A stretch of DNA of 64,000 bases from Elmis aenea (Eukaryota; Arthropoda; Insecta; Coleoptera; Elmidae), in contig OX393581.1 in assembly GCA_947652605.1 (NCBI GenBank), positions 8,064,640 through 8,128,639 of the forward strand, read 5' to 3'. This document shows, piece by piece, positions 1 to 11,129 of the stretch (the first letter of the stretch is position 1; every line of letters starts with the position of its first letter). A program made the translations under genes and the position numbers. A model generated the notes under the pieces. The model saw only the letters and a program-made list of their open reading frames with translations, was not told the origin of the DNA and did not search any database.

Positions 1-29
1 TATCATCCACGGCCGTCTGAAAAAGGTCC
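1..29. repeat. Tail of a preceding 196-bp satellite array
   Basis: The first 29 bases match the end of the 196-bp monomer (ATCCACGGCCGTCTG then GGTCC), exactly as at the right ends of the two full arrays downstream. The window therefore opens at the end of another array, and the array/segment alternation continues to the left. Confidence 0.85.
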
Positions 30-1083
30 TTTCAAAAGGTCATACTTGTGATACTTGTCATGTCATACTTGTGATCGCGTTGGCTATGAGATTGTGTAGG
101 GAAAAAATCAAAGTTTGTTATAGTTTTTAATCAAGGAAAACTGGAAAAAAGAAAAGGTGCTCATAAAGAGAGAGAGAAAAGGCTAAAAGTACTTCACAAA
201 GTTGCTGAAAAAAATTCAAGTTAAGTGATTTGTTTGCTTTAGCTTCTAAAGTTAGTGCACCTGATGTTGAAAAGTCATTGATTAAGAATAGCATTCATCA
301 AATTCGACAAAAGAAGACAATCTAATCTGCCCCATTGAAACGGAAAAAATTGAAACGTCGGTTATCAACGCAAAGTCTTTATGTTCAAGTCTAACTTACC
401 AAGTAACAAATATTTTGAATGCTTATCAGCTAGTTATTTCACAAAACCAACAAGTCAAAATTTTGAGTATTTTTTTTAACAAACATCCTTGTCAGCCAAC
501 TATTGGTGGTATAACTTATTGGCCATATAAGCCAAATGTTATATTTTACAGAGATGATAATATAGACCATGGTTATCATATTGTTTGGAAAAAGAATCTC
601 TATTTTGTTCCGTGTGCGTGGCATACAGTGATAAGAACGAATGTTCGTTTGTAAATGATGGAATGAAAGAATGGAAGCTTACTCTGCAATGTTTTAAAGA
701 ACATGAAGATAATAAGATCCATGAAAATTGTGTTTATAGACATATGCTTAAACTTAAAAGTAAAGATATTTATGGTTTAATATTCTCAAATGAAGGTAGC
801 TTACGTCAAAAAAAAATGCTCTTGAACGCAAGCAAGTATTGGAAAGAATTATAGATGTAAAACTAATTGGAAAAAGGGGTTTAGCTTTTCGGGCTCACAG
901 GAATCTGCTAATTCACTTTCATTAGAGCATAATGAGACTGAACATGGAATTTGTTTAGAAATAATTTTATTATTATCTAAGTATGACAACATTTTAAAAT
1001 TAAATTTTTTTGGGTCATTCTTTTTTTGGGGGCCGGTCTAGCAGGTTTTTCCTGGGCCGGTTGAATTTCCCAGTCCGCTACTG
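30..1083 (+). mobile_element. hAT element relic, copy 1 (zinc-finger transposase fragment)
   Basis: Remnant of a hAT transposase gene broken by frameshifts. Open stretches lie at 415-654 and 585-854. The second reads like the N-terminal TTF/ZMYM-type zinc finger of hAT proteins, with CSVC near residue 8 and H40/H46 (C-x2-C-x28-H-x5-H). A further frame near 870 gives GKRGLAFR, typical of the start of the DUF4371 hAT region. The catalytic core is missing. The right end (1081-1083) is a hAT-like terminus, reading CAGTAGCGGACTGGG on the other strand. No left terminus is visible: homology stops at the satellite boundary. The segment is repeated at 5495 and 9523. Assignment to hAT is an inference from motifs. 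Confidence 0.7.
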
Positions 1084-2391
1084 CTCATGTATATTAAAGT
1101 TTAGCAGAAATGTTCATAGTAAATGTGCTGTAGCGTCGCTCTTACCATTATATTAATGGAAAAACAAACCGTTTTAAAAATTAATTAACAGTTTATAATA
1201 GTGAAACCTATATAAGCACATCTAGTAAACTACTCCTAATTACTTAGGCTTCTTTAACATAAAATAATACAAAAAAAATCGAAGTTTAACAACATAAAAA
1301 TGTGAGTCTATACACTTGGATTACAGCCAAAACGTTGAAGAGCTACTAACAACATAAAAATGTGAGTCTATACACTTGGATTACAGCCAAAACGTTGAAG
1401 AGCTACAGAAAAAAAAATTAGGTCGTTTTTAAACAAAACATCAAGTAAAAATGCAAAGGTATAATTTTGAAATATTTTTAAATTTTTTGAATAACCGTAA
1501 AAGATTGTTTCAGGCCGTTTTTGCACTTAAGCTGGAAATGCATTGCTTATGGTGTTCTTAACATTTTTAGAAAATATGAAAACCATTGCAAACTTTAAAT
1601 TTTTGTTAAGAAAAATGCAAGGTTATTATACACTTGTAATGACTTTCAAAACTTAGAAGAGCTGTATTAGGCCTTTTTGAGCAAATTTTAGCTGGAAATG
1701 GATTATTTGGTGTCTTTAAATGTTTAGATAATATGGAGACAATTGCAAAATTTTCCCCAAAGACTGTAGCCATAAATTATTGTTAATTTAAGAAAATGGC
1801 ACAAAATTCCATTCACACGTTTTATTACAAGTTTTTTAATCATTATTTCAACCAACTGAGGGTAAACAATGTTATTTAAAACATAGTGGAAGGTATAAGA
1901 AAAGTTACAAGTAATTTTTAATTTTTGAAATTACCGCGCGTTTTGTAATGCTGAACTGTTCTCAATTTATGTTTTGAACTTTGCATTTATTGAAACAATA
2001 TTAAAGCTTATAAAGCAAACATTTCTTATTTTACCCTGAAAGACGCCATTAAGGCCAAAATTTAACTTTTTAAATTCATATGATCAGCTGTTTTGGTTGA
2101 ATGAATGTAAACATGATAATATACGGACATCAAATGTACGCAACATTGTTGATGAGTTAAAAGGAGATAGATTTTGTATCGGACGTTTTTGCTTATATCT
2201 AGTCTCGAAATGCGAGGAGCTGTTTGTTTCTTTTTAACACATTGGTTGTAACAGTGGCATAAGTCGTAGCGTTCTTGCCACCTCCTTCATGTGCTCCTGG
2301 TACAAAATTTAAGTAGGAAACTTCACCAATAGGGGTCGCCGCCTACACTATTTTTGAATTTATAATGTATAGCGCTTAGATAGCTAAGACG
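1084..2391. repeat. AT-rich spacer of the macro-repeat, with degenerate ~157-bp repeat
   Basis: No gene seen. Around 1512-1610 and 1669-1750 two diverged copies of one motif follow each other about 157 bp apart (AGGCC..TTTT, then AGCTGGAAATG, then ATGGAGACAATTGCAAA or similar), suggesting an old tandem repeat. The rest is plain AT-rich sequence ending at the first satellite monomer. The stretch recurs nearly unchanged at 6544-7791, and its first third recurs at 10577-10895. Confidence 0.6.
1287..1406. repeat. Private 60-bp tandem duplication
   Basis: Two perfect 60-bp copies (1287-1346 and 1347-1406), each starting TAACAACATAAAAATG and ending GAAGAGCTAC. The other two copies of the segment have only one unit here, so the duplication arose after the segments were copied, or is an assembly artefact. 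Confidence 0.9.
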
Positions 2392-5300
2392 AAACATCTC
2401 GGTCTACAAAAAAATTCGTAACTCCGTTATTAGCGGACCGAACATTTTGATTCGGTGTTTAAAATGTAGCTAAAAGACTGGCGCATCCAACGATGTAAAG
2501 AAAGTGTAAATAAAACACTTTTTGATATCATCCACGGCCGTCTGAAAAAGGTCCGGCAATATGCCGAGAGTTCGCTCGCAAAAATAAAAACATCTCGGTC
2601 TACAAAAAAAATCGTAACTCCGTTATTAGCGGACCGAAAATTTTGATTCGATGTTTAAAATGTAGCTAAAAGACTAACGCATCCAACGATGTAAAGAAAG
2701 TTTAAATAAAACACTTTTTGATATCATCCACGGCCGTCTGAAAAAGGTCCGGCAATATGCCGAGAGTTTGCTCGCAAAAATAAAAACATCTCGGTCTACA
2801 AAAAAATTCGTAACTCCGTTATTAGCGGACCGAACATTTTGATTCGGTGTTTAAAATGTAGCTAAAAGACTGGCGCATCCAACGATGTAAAGAAAGTGTA
2901 AATAAAACACTTTTTGATATCATCCACGGCCGTCTGAAAAAGGTCCGGCAATATGCCGAGAGTTCGCTCGCAAAAATAAAAACATCTCGGTCTACAAAAA
3001 AAATCGTAACTCCGTTATTAGCGGACCGAAAATTTTGATTCGATGTTTAAAATGTAGCTAAAAGACTAACGCATCCAACGATGTAAAGAAAGTTTAAATA
3101 AAACACTTTTTGATATCATCCACGGCCGTCTGAAAAAGGTCCGGCAATATGCCGAGAGTTTGCTCGCAAAAATAAAAACATCTCGGTCTACAAAAAAATT
3201 CGTAACTCCGTTATTAGCGGACCGAAAATTTTGATTCGATGTTTAAAATGTAGCTAAAAGACTAACGCATCCAACGATGTAAAGAAAGTGTAAATAAAAC
3301 ACTTTTTGATATCATCCACGGCCGTCTAAAAAAGGTCCGGCAATATGCCGAGAGTTTGCTCGCAAAAATAAAAACATCTCGGTCTACGAAAAAATTCGTA
3401 ACTCCGTTATTAGCGGACCGAAAATTTTGATTCAATGTTTAAAATGTAGCTAAAAGACTAACGCATCCAACGATGTAAAGAAAGTTCAAATAAAACACTT
3501 TTTGATATCATCCACGGCCGTCTGAAATAGGTCCGGCAATATGCCGAGAGTTCGCTTGCAAAAATAAAAACATCTCGGTTTACAAAAAAATTCGTAACTC
3601 CGTTATTAGCGACCCGAAAATGTTGATTCGGTGTTTAAAATGTAGCTAAGAGACTGGCGCATCCAACGATGTAAAGAAAGTTCAAATAAAACCCTTTTTG
3701 ATATCATCCACGGCCGTCTGAAAAAGGTCCGGCAATATGCCGAGAGTTCGCTCGCAAAAATAAAAACATCTCGGTTTACAAAAAAATTCGTAACTCCGTT
3801 ATTAGCGACCCGAATATGTTGATTCGGTGTTTAAAATGTAGCTAAGAGACTGGCGCATCCAACGATGTAAAGAAAGTTCAAATAAAACACTTTTTGATAT
3901 CATCCACGGCCGTCTGAAAAAGGTCCGGCAATATGCCGAGAGTTCGCTCGCAAAAATAAAAACATCTCGGTCTACAAAAAAAATCGTAACTCCGTTATTA
4001 GCGGACCGAAAATTTTGATTCGATGTTTAAAATGTAGCTAAAAGACTAACGCATCCAACGATGTAAAGAAAGTTTAAATAAAACACTTTTTGATATCATC
4101 CACGGCCGTCTGAAAAAGGTCCGGCAATATGCCGAGAGTTTGCTCGCAAAAATAAAAACATCTCGGTCTACAAAAAAATTCGTAACTCCGTTATTAGCGG
4201 ACCGAACATTTTGATTCGGTGTTTAAAATGTAGCTAAAAGACTGGCGCATCCAACGATGTAAAGAAAGTGTAAATAAAACACTTTTTGATATCATCCACG
4301 GCCGTCTGAAAAAGGTCCGGCAATATGCCGAGAGTTCGCTCGCAAAAATAAAAACATCTCGGTCTACCAAAAAAATCGTAACTCCGTTATTAGCGGACCG
4401 AAAATTTTGATTCGATGTTTAAAATGTAGCTAAAAGACTAACGCATCCAACGATGTAAAGAAAGTTTAAATAAAACACTTTTTGATATCATCCACGGCCG
4501 TCTGAAAAAGGTCCGGCAATATGCCGAGAGTTTGCTCGCAAAAATAAAAACATCTCGGTCTACAAAAAAAATCGTAACTCCGTTATTAGCGGACCGAAAA
4601 TTTTGATTCGATGTTTAAAATGTAGCTAAAAGACTAACGCATCCAACGATGTAAAGAAAGTGTAAATAAAACACTTTTTGATATCATCCACGGCCGTCTG
4701 AAAAAGGTCCGGCAATATGCCGAGAGTTTGCTCGCAAAAATAAAAACATCTCGGTCTACGAAAAAATTCGTAACTCCGTTATTAGCGGACCGAAAATTTT
4801 GATTCAATGTTTAAAATGTAGCTAAAAGACTAACGCATCCAACGATGTAAAGAAAGTTCAAATAAAACACTTTTTGATATCATCCACGGCCGTCTGAAAT
4901 AGGTCCGGCAATATGCCGAGAGTTCGCTTGCAAAAATAAAAACATCTCGGTTTACAAAAAAATTCGTAACTCCGTTATTAGCGACCCGAAAATGTTGATT
5001 CGGTGTTTAAAATGTAGCTAAGAGACTGGCGCATCCAACGATGTAAAGAAAGTTCAAATAAAACCCTTTTTGATATCATCCACGGCCGTCTGAAAAAGGT
5101 CCGGCAATATGCCGAGAGTTCGCTCGCAAAAATAAAAACATCTCGGTTTACAAAAAAATTCGTAACTCCGTTATTAGCGACCCGAATATGTTGATTCGGT
5201 GTTTAAAATGTAGCTAAGAGACTGGCGCATCCAACGATGTAAAGAAAGTTCAAATAAAACACTTTTTGATATCATCCACGGCCGTCTGAAAAAGGTCCGG

Positions 5301-5494
5301 CAATATGCCGAGAGTTCGCTCGCAAAAATAAAAACATCTCGGTTTACAAAAAAATTCGTAACTCCGTTATTAGCGACCCGAAAATGTTGATTCGGTGTTT
5401 AAAATGTAGCTAAGAGACTGGCGCATCCAACGATGTAAAGAAAGTTCAAATAAAACCCTTTTTGATATCATCCACGGCCGTCTGAAAAAGGTCC
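2392..5494. repeat. 196-bp satellite array 1 (15.8 monomers)
   Basis: Tandem array with an exact 196-bp period: GATATCATCCACGG recurs at 2524, 2720, 2916, 3112, 3308, 3504, 3700 and 3896, and onward to 5464. Monomers fall into recognisable types by linked variants (TCTAC or TTTAC, GGACCG or GACCCG, ATTCGG or ATTCGATG, ACTGGCGC or ACTAACGC, GTGTAA, GTTTAA or GTTCAA). None is open over a useful length. The monomer length is in the nucleosome-repeat range typical of insect satellites. Confidence 0.95.
2587..5330. repeat. 7-monomer higher-order repeat, two copies
   Basis: Within array 1, the run of monomer types at 2587-3958 is repeated in the same order at 3959-5330. The unit is 7 x 196 = 1372 bp. 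Shared diagnostic variants include the CTACGAAAAAA monomer, the following GTCTGAAATAGG junction and the paired GACCCGAAAATG and GACCCGAATATG monomers. A few single-base differences separate the two copies (CTACC at 4365; GTCTAAAAAAGG at 3325). Confidence 0.8.
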
Positions 5495-6543
5495 TTTCAA
5501 AAGGTCATACTTGTGATACTTGTCATACTTGTGATCGCGTTGGCTATGAGATTGTGTAGGGAAAAAATCAAAGTTTGTTATAGTTTTTAATCAAGGAAAA
5601 CTGGAAAAAAGAAAAGGTGCTCATAAAGAGAGAGAGAAAAGGCTAAAAGTACTTCACAAAGTTGCTGAAAAAAATTCAAGTTAAGTGATTTGTTTGCTTT
5701 AGCTTCTAAAGTTAGTGCACCTGATGTTGAAAAGTCATTGATTAAGAATAGCATTCATCAAATTCGACAAAAGAAGACAATCTAATCTGCCCCATTGAAA
5801 CGGAAAAAATTGAAACGTCGGTTATCAACGCAAAGTCTTTATGTTCAAGTCTAACTTACCAAGTAACAAATATTTTGAATGCTTATCAGCTAGTTATTTC
5901 ACAAAACCAACAAGTCAAAATTTTGAGTATTTTTTTTAACAAACATCCTTGTCAGCCAACTATTGGTGGTATAACTTATTGGCCATATAAGCCAAATGTT
6001 ATATTTTACAGAGATGATAATATAGACCATGGTTATCATATTGTTTGGAAAAAGAATCTCTATTTTGTTCCGTGTGCGTGGCATACAGTGATAAGAACGA
6101 ATGTTCGTTTGTAAATGATGGAATGAAAGAATGGAAGCTTACTCTGCAATGTTTTAAAGAACATGAAGATAATAAGATCCATGAAAATTGTGTTTATAGA
6201 CATATGCTTAAACTTAAAAGTAAAGATATTTATGGTTTAATATTCTCAAATGAAGGTAGCTTACGTCAAAAAAAAATGCTCTTGAACGCAAGCAAGTATT
6301 GGAAAGAATTATAGATGTAAAACTAATTGGAAAAAGGGGTTTAGCTTTTCGGGCTCACAGGAATCTGCTAATTCACTTTCATTAGAGCATAATGAGACTG
6401 AACATGGAATTTGTTTAGAAATAATTTTATTATTATCTAAGTATGACAACATTTTAAAATTAAATTTTTTTGGGTCATTCTTTTTTTGGGGGCCGGTCTA
6501 GCAGGTTTTTCCTGGGCCGGTTGAATTTCCCAGTCCGCTACTG
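5495..6543 (+). mobile_element. hAT element relic, copy 2
   Basis: Nearly identical to 30-1083, with the same frameshifts and the same zinc-finger fragment (6045-6314). It lacks 5 bp of a short CATACTTGT repeat near 5520. The right terminus is at 6541-6543. The shared lesions show the broken element was copied as part of the larger segment and did not transpose separately. Confidence 0.7.
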
Positions 6544-7791
6544 CTCATGTATATTAAAGTTTAGCAGAAATGTTCATAGTAAATGTGCTGTAGCGTCGCT
6601 CTTACCATTATATTAATGGAAAAACAAACCGTTTTAAAAATTAATTAACAGTTTATAATAGTGAAACCTATATAAGCACATCTAGTAAACTACTCCTAAT
6701 TACTTAGGCTTCTTTAACATAAAATAATACAAAAAAAATCGAAGTTTAACAACATAAAAATGTGAGTCTATACACTTGGATTACAGCCAAAACGTTGAAG
6801 AGCTACAGAAAAAAAAATTAGGTCGTTTTTAAACAAAACATCAAGTAAAAATGCAAAGGTATAATTTTGAAATATTTTTAAATTTTTTGAATAACCGTAA
6901 AAGATTGTTTCAGGCCGTTTTTGCACTTAAGCTGGAAATGCATTGCTTATGGTGTTCTTAACATTTTTAGAAAATATGAAAACCATTGCAAACTTTAAAT
7001 TTTTGTTAAGAAAAATGCAAGGTTATTATACACTTGTAATGACTTTCAAAACTTAGAAGAGCTGTATTAGGCCTTTTTGAGCAAATTTTAGCTGGAAATG
7101 GATTATTTGGTGTCTTTAAATGTTTAGATAATATGGAGACAATTGCAAAATTTTCCCCAAAGACTGTAGCCATAAATTATTGTTAATTTAAGAAAATGGC
7201 ACAAAATTCCATTCACACGTTTTATTACAAGTTTTTTAATCATTATTTCAACCAACTGAGGGTAAACAATGTTATTTAAAACATAGTGGAAGGTATAAGA
7301 AAAGTTACAAGTAATTTTTAATTTTTGAAATTACCGCGCGTTTTGTAATGCTGAACTGTTCTCAATTTATGTTTTGAACTTTGCATTTATTGAAACAATA
7401 TTAAAGCTTATAAAGCAAACATTTCTTATTTTACCCTGAAAGACGCCATTAAGGCCAAAATTTAACTTTTTAAATTCATATGATCAGCTGTTTTGGTTGA
7501 ATGAATGTAAACATGATAATATACGGACATCAAATGTACGCAACATTGTTGATGAGTTAAAAGGAGATAGATTTTGTATCGGACGTTTTTGCTTATATCT
7601 AGTCTCGAAATGCGAGGAGCTGTTTGTTTCTTTTTAACACATTGGTTGTAACAGTGGCATAAGTCGTAGCGTTCTTGCCACCTCCTTCATGTGCTCCTGG
7701 TACAAAATTTAAGTAGGAAACTTCACCAATAGGGGTCGCCGCCTACACTATTTTTGAATTTATAATGTATAGCGCTTAGATAGCTAAGACG
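6544..7791. repeat. Macro-repeat spacer, copy 2
   Basis: Matches 1084-2391 apart from the single 60-bp unit at 6747-6806. No gene seen. It ends where the second satellite array starts. Confidence 0.85.
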
Positions 7792-9522
7792 AAACATCTC
7801 GGTCTACAAAAAAATTCGTAACTCCGTTATTAGCGGACCGAACATTTTGATTCGGTGTTTAAAATGTAGCTAAAAGACTGGCGCATCCAACGATGTAAAG
7901 AAAGTGTAAATAAAACACTTTTTGATATCATCCACGGCCGTCTGAAAAAGGTCCGGCAATATGCCGAGAGTTCGCTCGCAAAAATAAAAACATCTCGGTC
8001 TACAAAAAAAATCGTAACTCCGTTATTAGCGGACCGAAAATTTTGATTCGATGTTTAAAATGTAGCTAAAAGACTAACGCATCCAACGATGTAAAGAAAG
8101 TTTAAATAAAACACTTTTTGATATCATCCACGGCCGTCTGAAAAAGGTCCGGCAATATGCCGAGAGTTTGCTCGCAAAAATAAAAACATCTCGGTCTACA
8201 AAAAAATTCGTAACTCCGTTATTAGCGGACCGAAAATTTTGATTCGATGTTTAAAATGTAGCTAAAAGACTAACGCATCCAACGATGTAAAGAAAGTGTA
8301 AATAAAACACTTTTTGATATCATCCACGGCCGTCTGAAAAAGGTCCGGCAATATGCCGAGAGTTTGCTCGCAAAAATAAAAACATCTCGGTCTACGAAAA
8401 AATTCGTAACTCCGTTATTAGCGGACCGAAAATTTTGATTCAATGTTTAAAATGTAGCTAAAAGACTAACGCATCCAACGATGTAAAGAAAGTTCAAATA
8501 AAACACTTTTTGATATCATCCACGGCCGTCTGAAATAGGTCCGGCAATATGCCGAGAGTTCGCTTGCAAAAATAAAAACATCTCGGTTTACAAAAAAATT
8601 CGTAACTCCGTTATTAGCGACCCGAAAATGTTGATTCGGTGTTTAAAATGTAGCTAAGAGACTGGCGCATCCAACGATGTAAAGAAAGTTCAAATAAAAC
8701 CCTTTTTGATATCATCCACGGCCGTCTGAAAAAGGTCCGGCAATATGCCGAGAGTTCGCTCGCAAAAATAAAAACATCTCGGTTTACAAAAAAATTCGTA
8801 ACTCCGTTATTAGCGACCCGAATATGTTGATTCGGTGTTTAAAATGTAGCTAAGAGACTGGCGCATCCAACGATGTAAAGAAAGTTCAAATAAAACACTT
8901 TTTGATATCATCCACGGCCGTCTGAAAAAGGTCCGGCAATATGCCGAGAGTTCGCTCGCAAAAATAAAAACATCTCGGTTTACAAAAAAATTCGTAACTC
9001 CGTTATTAGCGACCCGAAAATGTTGATTCGGTGTTTAAAATGTAGCTAAGAGACTGGCGCATCCAACGATGTAAAGAAAGTTCAAATAAAACACTTTTTG
9101 ATATCATCCACGGCCGTCTGAAAAAGGTCCGGCAATATGCCGAGAGTTCGCTCGCAAAAATAAAAACATCTCGGTTTACAAAAAAATTCGTAACTCCGTT
9201 ATTAGCGACCCGAATATGTTGATTCGGTGTTTAAAATGTAGCTAAGAGACTGGCGCATCCAACGATGTAAAGAAAGTTCAAATAAAACACTTTTTGATAT
9301 CATCCACGGCCGTTTGAAAAAGGTCCGGCAATATGCCGAGAGTTCGCTCGCAAAAATAAAAACATCTCGGTTTACAAAAAAATTCGTAACTCCGTTATTA
9401 GCGACCCGAAAATGTTGATTCGGTGTTTAAAATGTAGCTAAGAGACTGGCGCATCCAACGATGTAAAGAAAGTGTAAATAAAACCCTTTTTGATATCATC
9501 CACGGCCGTCTGAAAAAGGTCC
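7792..9522. repeat. 196-bp satellite array 2 (8.8 monomers)
   Basis: Same monomer and same boundary bases as array 1. The order of types is like array 1 but lacks the third and fourth monomers and has an extra alternation of the GACCCGAAAATG and GACCCGAATATG types at its right end. The array is exactly 1372 bp (seven monomers) shorter than array 1. Confidence 0.95.
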
Positions 9523-10576
9523 TTTCAAAAGGTCATACTTGTGATACTTGTCATGTCATACTTGTGATCGCGTTGGCTATGAGATTGTGTAGGGAAAAAA
9601 TCAAAGTTTGTTATAGTTTTTAATCAAGGAAAACTGGAAAAAAGAAAAGGTGCTCATAAAGAGAGAGAGAAAAGGCTAAAAGTACTTCACAAAGTTGCTG
9701 AAAAAAATTCAAGTTAAGTGATTTGTTTGCTTTAGCTTCTAAAGTTAGTGCACCTGATGTTGAAAAGTCATTGATTAAGAATAGCATTCATCAAATTCGA
9801 CAAAAGAAGACAATCTAATCTGCCCCATTGAAACGGAAAAAATTGAAACGTCGGTTATCAACGCAAAGTCTTTATGTTCAAGTCTAACTTACCAAGTAAC
9901 AAATATTTTGAATGCTTATCAGCTAGTTATTTCACAAAACCAACAAGTCAAAATTTTGAGTATTTTTTTTAACAAACATCCTTGTCAGCCAACTATTGGT
10001 GGTATAACTTATTGGCCATATAAGCCAAATGTTATATTTTACAGAGATGATAATATAGACCATGGTTATCATATTGTTTGGAAAAAGAATCTCTATTTTG
10101 TTCCGTGTGCGTGGCATACAGTGATAAGAACGAATGTTCGTTTGTAAATGATGGAATGAAAGAATGGAAGCTTACTCTGCAATGTTTTAAAGAACATGAA
10201 GATAATAAGATCCATGAAAATTGTGTTTATAGACATATGCTTAAACTTAAAAGTAAAGATATTTATGGTTTAATATTCTCAAATGAAGGTAGCTTACGTC
10301 AAAAAAAAATGCTCTTGAACGCAAGCAAGTATTGGAAAGAATTATAGATGTAAAACTAATTGGAAAAAGGGGTTTAGCTTTTCGGGCTCACAGGAATCTG
10401 CTAATTCACTTTCATTAGAGCATAATGAGACTGAACATGGAATTTGTTTAGAAATAATTTTATTATTATCTAAGTATGACAACATTTTAAAATTAAATTT
10501 TTTTGGGTCATTCTTTTTTTGGGGGCCGGTCTAGCAGGTTTTTCCTGGGCCGGTTGAATTTCCCAGTCCGCTACTG
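9523..10576 (+). mobile_element. hAT element relic, copy 3
   Basis: Third copy of the broken hAT element, with the zinc-finger fragment at 10078-10347 and right terminus at 10574-10576. It carries the longer CATACTTGT variant, like copy 1. Confidence 0.7.
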
Positions 10577-11129
10577 CTCATGTATATTAAAGTTTAGCAG
10601 AAATGTTCATAGTAAATGTGCTGTAGCGTCGCTCTTACCATTATATTAATGGAAAAACAAACCGTTTTAAAAATTAATTAACAGTTTATAATAGTGAAAC
10701 CTATATAAGCACATCTAGTAAACTACTCCTAATTACTTAGGCTTCTTTAACATAAAATAATACAAAAAAAATCGAAGTTTAACAACATAAAAATGTGAGT
10801 CTATACACTTGGATTACAGCCAAAACGTTGAAGAGCTACAGAAAAAAAAATTAGGTCGTTTTTAAACAAAACATCAAGTAAAAATGCAAAGGTATAATAA
10901 TGAAATATTTTTAAATTTTTTGAATAGCCGTAAAAGATTGTTTCAGGCCGTTTTTGCACTTAAGCTGGAAATGCATTGCTTATGGTGTTCTTAACATTTT
11001 TAGAAAATATGAAATCCATTGCAAACTTTAAATTTTTATTAAGAAAAATTAGGACGTTTTTAAACAAAATATCAAGTATACTTAATCTTGAAATATTTTT
11101 AAATTTTTTGAATAGCCGTAAAATATTGT
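10577..11129. repeat. Chimeric end of the third macro-repeat copy
   Basis: Matches the spacer of copies 1 and 2 to about 10895. From there substitutions appear (TATAATAATG for TATAATTTTG) and the sequence then leaves the shared order. The block at 10840-10946 recurs in diverged form at 11043-11136 (TTAGGACG, TTTTTGAATAGCCG), about 200 bp later. No gene is seen; the open frame at 10976-11200 is chance reading through repeats. Confidence 0.7.

Noticed and set aside
415..654. 79-codon frame repeated three times as a possible gene
   Set aside because: It lies within the frameshifted hAT relic and overlaps the zinc-finger frame; conserved only because the segment was duplicated.
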